22,137 nucleotides of DNA from UBA2211 sp049302695 (GTDB lineage Bacteria > Patescibacteriota > Minisyncoccia > Minisyncoccales > Minisyncoccaceae). Where the stretch lies: positions 1-22,137 of the forward strand of contig JBAQMJ010000013.1 in assembly GCA_049302695.1 (NCBI GenBank). Direction: 5' to 3'. Of this stretch, positions 19,461-22,137 are shown one piece after another. Under the pieces are notes generated by a model that was not told the DNA's origin, searched no databases, and worked only from the letters and a program-made list of their open reading frames with translations. The position numbers were made by a program, and so were the translations under genes. How positions within the stretch are numbered: the stretch's first letter is position 1; each line of letters begins with the position of its first letter.

Positions 19461-19760
19461 ATGGAACCAATAAAAAGATTCATTAGTTCGGTCACTGAAG
19501 GAAATCTCTGGACATACGTTCTTTCTTTGGGAAAAGAGAAGGAAGTTCAGGAGGGCGAAGTTTCTCGATTGATTTTCGAGAAGTTTGGATTCCTTCCCAA
19601 CGATCTGATGGTAAAGAGCGTTTTGTTCAGATTGAAGAATGACGGATACGTCAGTAGAGAAAAGCTGGCTTCTAAGAAAGCCTTTAAGATCACAGAAAAA
19701 GGTTTAAAAGAGCTAGAAGCTATGAAAAGTTTTTGTTCTAATCTAATACAGAAATTATAA
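19461..19760 (+). CDS. PadR-like winged-helix regulator (paralogue)
   Basis: The 99-residue protein aligns end to end with the protein at 17350-17652: NLWTYVLSLGKEKE against NLWIYVLATLKKHS, FGFLPNDL against FGFKPGNI, VLFRLKNDGYV against VLYRLEEQGFV, FKITEKGLKELE against YKITEIGEKELE. It probably has the same fold and dimer type with a different DNA site. It lies 14 bases after the inositol-phosphate synthase gene, so it may control the inositol lipid genes or itself. Confidence 0.85.
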   Translation: MEPIKRFISSVTEGNLWTYVLSLGKEKEVQEGEVSRLIFEKFGFLPNDLMVKSVLFRLKNDGYVSREKLASKKAFKITEKGLKELEAMKSFCSNLIQKL

Positions 19761-19779
19761 CAGTCATTTTGGCTGTTTT
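19759..19779 (+). terminator. Weak hairpin at the end of the second PadR-like gene
   Basis: AACAGTCA (19759-19766), loop TTT, TGGCTGTT (19770-19777), then TT. The stop codon overlaps the first arm. The T-run is short, so some read-through into the next gene is likely. Confidence 0.45.
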
Positions 19780-19807
19780 AGTTTAATAATAAGTTAATAA
19801 TAAAAAA

Positions 19808-20413
19808 ATGTTAGATACAAAAAGACATTGGTTTAAGGATTTAGAGAAGATTGTCGGTTCTATTTTCGGAGTGCTTCCATTAACTCCTAATCAATACACC
19901 TATCTTTCAGGAATTTTTGCTTTAGTCGGACTGTGGTATATGATGAAAGAGAATTTGCTCTGGGCAACCATATTTTTCTTAGTTGCTGCTGGATTGGATT
20001 TTGTTGACGGAGCTGTTGCAAGAAAGAAAAACATGTCGAGCAAAGTTGGAGCATACTTGGACACTATCTTTGATAGATATGTTGAAGGAATCATCTTTTT
20101 TGGAATGTTATTCTTAGCTTTACCTACAATTGTCATCCCGGGACAAGCTTGGGTTTATTTAGCAATCTTTGGTTCAGTGGTAACAACCTACGCTAAAGCT
20201 GCTGCTAAAGAGAAAGATTTAGTTACTCAGGAATTGAAGGGAGGATTGTTATCAAGAGGGGAGAGATTGATTTTAATTTTTATCGCTTTAATATTAGGAA
20301 TTATCTATCCCGATTATGCATATATGACTTTAATTGTTGCGATAATTGCTGTCTTGGCAAACTTTACCGCAATTCAGAGAGTTCACTCAGCGATTGCAAT
20401 CAATAAACAATAA
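19808..20413 (+). CDS. CDP-alcohol phosphatidyltransferase, probable phosphatidylinositol-phosphate synthase
   Basis: An integral membrane enzyme that joins a CDP-activated lipid to an alcohol. The full signature D-x2-DG-x2-AR-x8-G-x3-D-x3-D is present (D64, D67-G68, A71-R72, G81, D85, D89). About six hydrophobic segments are visible, and a TPNQYTYLSG entry (26-35) is typical. The 201-residue length fits archaetidylinositol- or phosphatidylinositol-phosphate synthases. The substrate is inferred from the neighbouring inositol-3-phosphate synthase; by motif alone phosphatidylglycerophosphate synthase is also possible. Ends at a strong terminator. Confidence 0.87.
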   Translation: MLDTKRHWFKDLEKIVGSIFGVLPLTPNQYTYLSGIFALVGLWYMMKENLLWATIFFLVAAGLDFVDGAVARKKNMSSKVGAYLDTIFDRYVEGIIFFGMLFLALPTIVIPGQAWVYLAIFGSVVTTYAKAAAKEKDLVTQELKGGLLSRGERLILIFIALILGIIYPDYAYMTLIVAIIAVLANFTAIQRVHSAIAINKQ

Positions 20414-20420
20414 AAAAGAG

Positions 20421-20444
20421 CATCCTCGAAAGAGGATGTTTTTT
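20421..20444 (+). terminator. Strong rho-independent terminator
   Basis: CATCCTC (20421-20427), GAAA tetraloop, GAGGATG (20432-20438), six T. It ends the inositol lipid gene group. Confidence 0.88.
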
Positions 20445-20516
20445 ATTTTTCCAAACTATGGAGCTTCAAACTAGAATTCACGTAATATGTATGTAAAAAA
20501 GACAGTAAAAAAGATG

Positions 20517-20554
20517 TAAAAAAAGAGAGGGTAAACGTTTATCGTTTAGCCTCT
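20517..20554 (-). terminator. Terminator for the small membrane protein gene (minus strand)
   Basis: AGAGG and TAAACG (20526-20537) pair with CGTTTA and CCTCT (20543-20554), with one mismatch and a five-base loop. On the minus strand the hairpin is followed by a T-rich tract (A-run 20517-20524 on the plus strand). The rest of 20445-20603 shows nothing that I can name. Confidence 0.7.
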
Positions 20555-20603
20555 TGTTCATATGTCCATAAACCAAAACCCTGTAAAGGAATGATCCTTT
20601 TGT

Positions 20604-20768
20604 TCACAGTAGGTAGCCAATGAGTAATATCAATGCACCACTTAGAGCAACTAGCTCTCCCTTAATCTCGTGGGGATCGTTGATTCCAATCGTCATAAGG
20701 ATTCCCACAGAAACAAGAACCAAACCTATCGCAAGCACGTTTTTAAGCATTTTTATCTTCTTAATCAT
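20604..20768 (-). CDS. Small two-helix membrane protein
   Basis: From ATG at 20768 the protein has 54 residues: a lysine-rich start (MIKKIKMLKN), a transmembrane segment at about 11-28, a short polar loop NDPHEIKGE, and a second segment at about 37-53 (ALSGALILLIGYLL). Start choice: 20768 lies just behind a TTGACA-type promoter region (TTGACA at 20793-20788 on the minus strand), while ATG 20750 (MLKNVLAIG) is also possible and has a weak AAGAAG upstream. An in-frame ATG at 20792 overlaps the promoter and is rejected. Function unknown. Confidence 0.55.
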   Translation of the reverse strand: MIKKIKMLKNVLAIGLVLVSVGILMTIGINDPHEIKGELVALSGALILLIGYLL

Positions 20769-20799
20769 AATATATAATATTATTGGTGTCAATAGTTAG

Positions 20800-20843
20800 T
20801 TGACAATGTATATTTTGTATTGTATGGTATAGTTGCATATAAT
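20800..20843 (+). promoter_or_regulatory. Promoter region of the gene pair at 20903 (two alternatives)
   Basis: Either TTGACA (20800-20805), 17 bases, TATGGT (20823-20828), or TTGTAT (20815-20820), 17 bases, TATAAT (20838-20843). A 60-75 base leader follows, with Shine-Dalgarno AAAGGAG (20888-20894). Confidence 0.55.
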
Positions 20844-20902
20844 TCCAATTATGGGTTTTGTATCTTTTTAGCACCTAATATTTAAATAAAGGAGCATTGA
20901 GT

Positions 20903-21406
20903 ATGGAGATTCAAGGAAAAATTAGGAGAGTAGGATGCGACTTACGAAAAGCGCATCCCAGTGTATTGGATGTTGATTACGAGAGAGTCCTTCCATTCAA
21001 GATTATTCCGGAGGAAGGCACTCTTTTAATTGTCCAAATCGCAGGGGAGAAACTTCCTCATCTGCAAAAAACGATATATCAAAAAGGGCAGATTGGAATT
21101 CGAGAAGATTTCACCTATGCGATGAGAATAAATCCTCTTCAAGGAAAAATCAAAAACATATGCATTGGTGATTCGCACATAGCATATTCAATGCTTTGTA
21201 TGAATCAAGAAAGCGTCAAGGGTATTTTTTCAGACTGTCATGTTGAGATTTTTTATTCTCATCAAGAAAATCTTGGAAAATTGAATGTTCCTGGGCACGA
21301 ATACAGTATGAAGGTTTGGGACAGGAGATGCGGAGATCGTTTCTCAACAGAGGTTCTCAATCCTGAAGACTATGATCGACTTAAGGAACAGGAAGACTGG
21401 CGGTGA
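20903..21406 (+). CDS. Unknown protein, first gene of a pair
   Basis: The 167-residue protein begins MEIQGKIRRVGCDLRKAHPS. It appears to be a soluble alpha/beta protein with strands such as GTLLIVQIAG and VEIFYSHQ. It has four scattered cysteines without a metal-site spacing. ATG 20903 is set by AAAGGAG eight bases upstream; a TTG at 20897 is less likely. The next gene follows after four bases. I recognise no family. Confidence 0.65.
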   Translation: MEIQGKIRRVGCDLRKAHPSVLDVDYERVLPFKIIPEEGTLLIVQIAGEKLPHLQKTIYQKGQIGIREDFTYAMRINPLQGKIKNICIGDSHIAYSMLCMNQESVKGIFSDCHVEIFYSHQENLGKLNVPGHEYSMKVWDRRCGDRFSTEVLNPEDYDRLKEQEDWR

Positions 21407-21410
21407 TCAA

Positions 21411-21908
21411 ATGCAAATTTTTTCAGATGAATTTCTCTGGGACTTTGTTGGAATATTTACCGAACCAGACGAACGCCTTGCTGTTCTGACTTCAGATAAC
21501 GAAAAAAGAATCCTAGGAGGTTGTAAAATCTTTAAAGATTATCGGGAGGCTAATGAAAAGCTTTCCTATTATCAGGATGAGCAGTATGGAGAAAAGTTAT
21601 TGTACGGATATATTAAAACAGCTCGGGGTGGTAAAAACTTTGAGATGGCTATCCGACATACGATTTTTTACCGCGTTGATTACATGGTAGCAGCTCTTGC
21701 GCGAAAGGCAAAAACTTTCGAAGAAATATACATTATCTTGTATCAGTGGAAACTTAAGTGTAATTCCCGAGACAAATTAAATTTTTCGGAAAGAGTCATG
21801 GCAAGAATCTTATACAAGAAAGCCCATAAGATGATTAATACTTCCGAAAGACGAAAGAGGATGAGTCAGTTAGAAGCCCTTAATAATTTACTTGGGTATT
21901 CATACTGA
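21411..21908 (+). CDS. Unknown protein, second gene of a pair
   Basis: The 165-residue protein begins MQIFSDEFLWDFVGIFTEPD. It is mostly helical, with a basic C-terminal third (RVMARILYKKAHKMINTSER). ATG 21411 follows the upstream stop by four bases with GGCGGTGATC before it, so translation is probably coupled; an in-frame ATG at 21372 lies inside the upstream gene. No known motif. A weak hairpin ATTCA/TGAAT and a seven-T run follow the stop near 21920-21928. Confidence 0.65.
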   Translation: MQIFSDEFLWDFVGIFTEPDERLAVLTSDNEKRILGGCKIFKDYREANEKLSYYQDEQYGEKLLYGYIKTARGGKNFEMAIRHTIFYRVDYMVAALARKAKTFEEIYIILYQWKLKCNSRDKLNFSERVMARILYKKAHKMINTSERRKRMSQLEALNNLLGYSY

Positions 21909-21989
21909 ATTATTCTCTCTTTTTTTATATAAAAATTAACAATCTAGCCTTTTTATTGCTTTAAAATTAAACATATTGTATTATTTAAA

Positions 21990-21995
21990 TATAAT
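21990..21995 (+). promoter_or_regulatory. -10 box before the HAD hydrolase gene
   Basis: TATAAT, 15 bases before ATG 22011, leaving a leader of about nine A-rich bases without a Shine-Dalgarno. No clear -35. Confidence 0.45.
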
Positions 21996-22010
21996 ATTAA
22001 GAATAAAAAA

Positions 22011-22137
22011 ATGAACAAAGAAGATATAAAAGGAATAATATTTGATTTAGATGGTATTTTATTTGATAGTGAATATTATCAATGGCAAGGATGGGTTGAG
22101 CCATTAAGAGAATATGGAATAGAGCTAACTAAAGAAA
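22011..22137 (+). CDS. HAD-superfamily hydrolase, N-terminus (partial)
   Basis: 42 codons are present up to the right edge of the window. IIFDLDGILFDSE (9-21) contains motif I DxDG with the nucleophile D12 and the acid/base D14, followed by the cap-domain start. This matches the beta-phosphoglucomutase/phosphoglycolate phosphatase subgroup; note I in place of the usual V/T after DG. The substrate cannot be told from this fragment. Confidence 0.88.
   Translation, partial: MNKEDIKGIIFDLDGILFDSEYYQWQGWVEPLREYGIELTKE

Noticed and set aside
1..22137. CRISPR array, tRNA or rRNA gene, insertion sequence
   Set aside because: No regularly spaced repeats, no foldable tRNA, no rRNA-like segments and no transposase or integrase were seen on either strand.
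1..22137. Alternative genetic code with TGA read as glycine (Gracilibacteria/SR1 type)
   Set aside because: Several intact genes end in TGA at the expected length (rmuC, 3510, 9819), and no conserved glycine falls on an internal TGA.

Overview
The window reads as a stretch of a small-genome bacterium of the Candidate Phyla Radiation (Patescibacteria, probably Parcubacteria-like). That placement is an inference. It rests on AT-rich sequence, short single-domain proteins, an Obg without its C-terminal domain, bacterial -35/-10 promoters, many promoters that leave little or no mRNA leader, and a mix of bacterial housekeeping genes with archaeal-type genes (pyruvoyl arginine decarboxylase, inositol-phosphate synthase, ferredoxin:thioredoxin reductase-like protein). 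TGA is used as a stop codon (rmuC, the gene ending at 3510, the gene ending at 9819), so code 11 fits.

Layout. 1-1090 is an accessory edge: the last 64 codons of a reverse transcriptase of the type found in diversity-generating retroelements, a small membrane protein gene, and two copies of a 48-bp repeat. The repeat carries a leaderless promoter, a start codon and the first codons of something very like obg. 1089-2674 is a HigB/HigA-type toxin-antitoxin pair running directly into obg. 2749-4616 holds a Cys-rich unknown gene and purC. 4626-9819 holds a U32 peptidase-family protein, rmuC, rlmN, pyrH and an exported Cys-rich protein. 10031-10550 is a two-gene unit of unknown function. 10639-13621 holds a GNAT acetyltransferase, an HD hydrolase, a four-helix membrane protein, a PD-(D/E)XK nuclease and pyruvoyl arginine decarboxylase. 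13657-15073 is xseA-xseB. 15134-15646 is an HNH-like unknown. 15711-16293 is thioredoxin plus ferredoxin:thioredoxin reductase-like. On the minus strand 17652-16325 runs a PadR-like regulator, an unknown gene and efp. 17744-18166 is a small Cys-containing unknown. 18310-20413 is inositol-3-phosphate synthase, a second PadR-like regulator and a CDP-alcohol phosphatidyltransferase, which together look like a pathway to an inositol phospholipid. 20603-22137 holds a small membrane protein (minus), two unknown genes and the start of a HAD hydrolase.

Two gene architectures alternate. Many housekeeping genes have a -10 box exactly six bases before the ATG and no Shine-Dalgarno sequence, so their mRNA should begin at the start codon. 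A second class (2749, 3612, 17744, and with reservations 15134 and 10031) has more GC-rich coding sequence and hairpins in the leader; most also have a strong -35/-10 promoter, a good Shine-Dalgarno and a terminator that overlaps or touches the stop codon, so each looks like a self-contained cassette. The most notable single observation is the obg locus: obg now follows the toxin-antitoxin operon by one base, while two relics of what looks like its own leaderless promoter and first codons lie upstream, separated by inserted genes.
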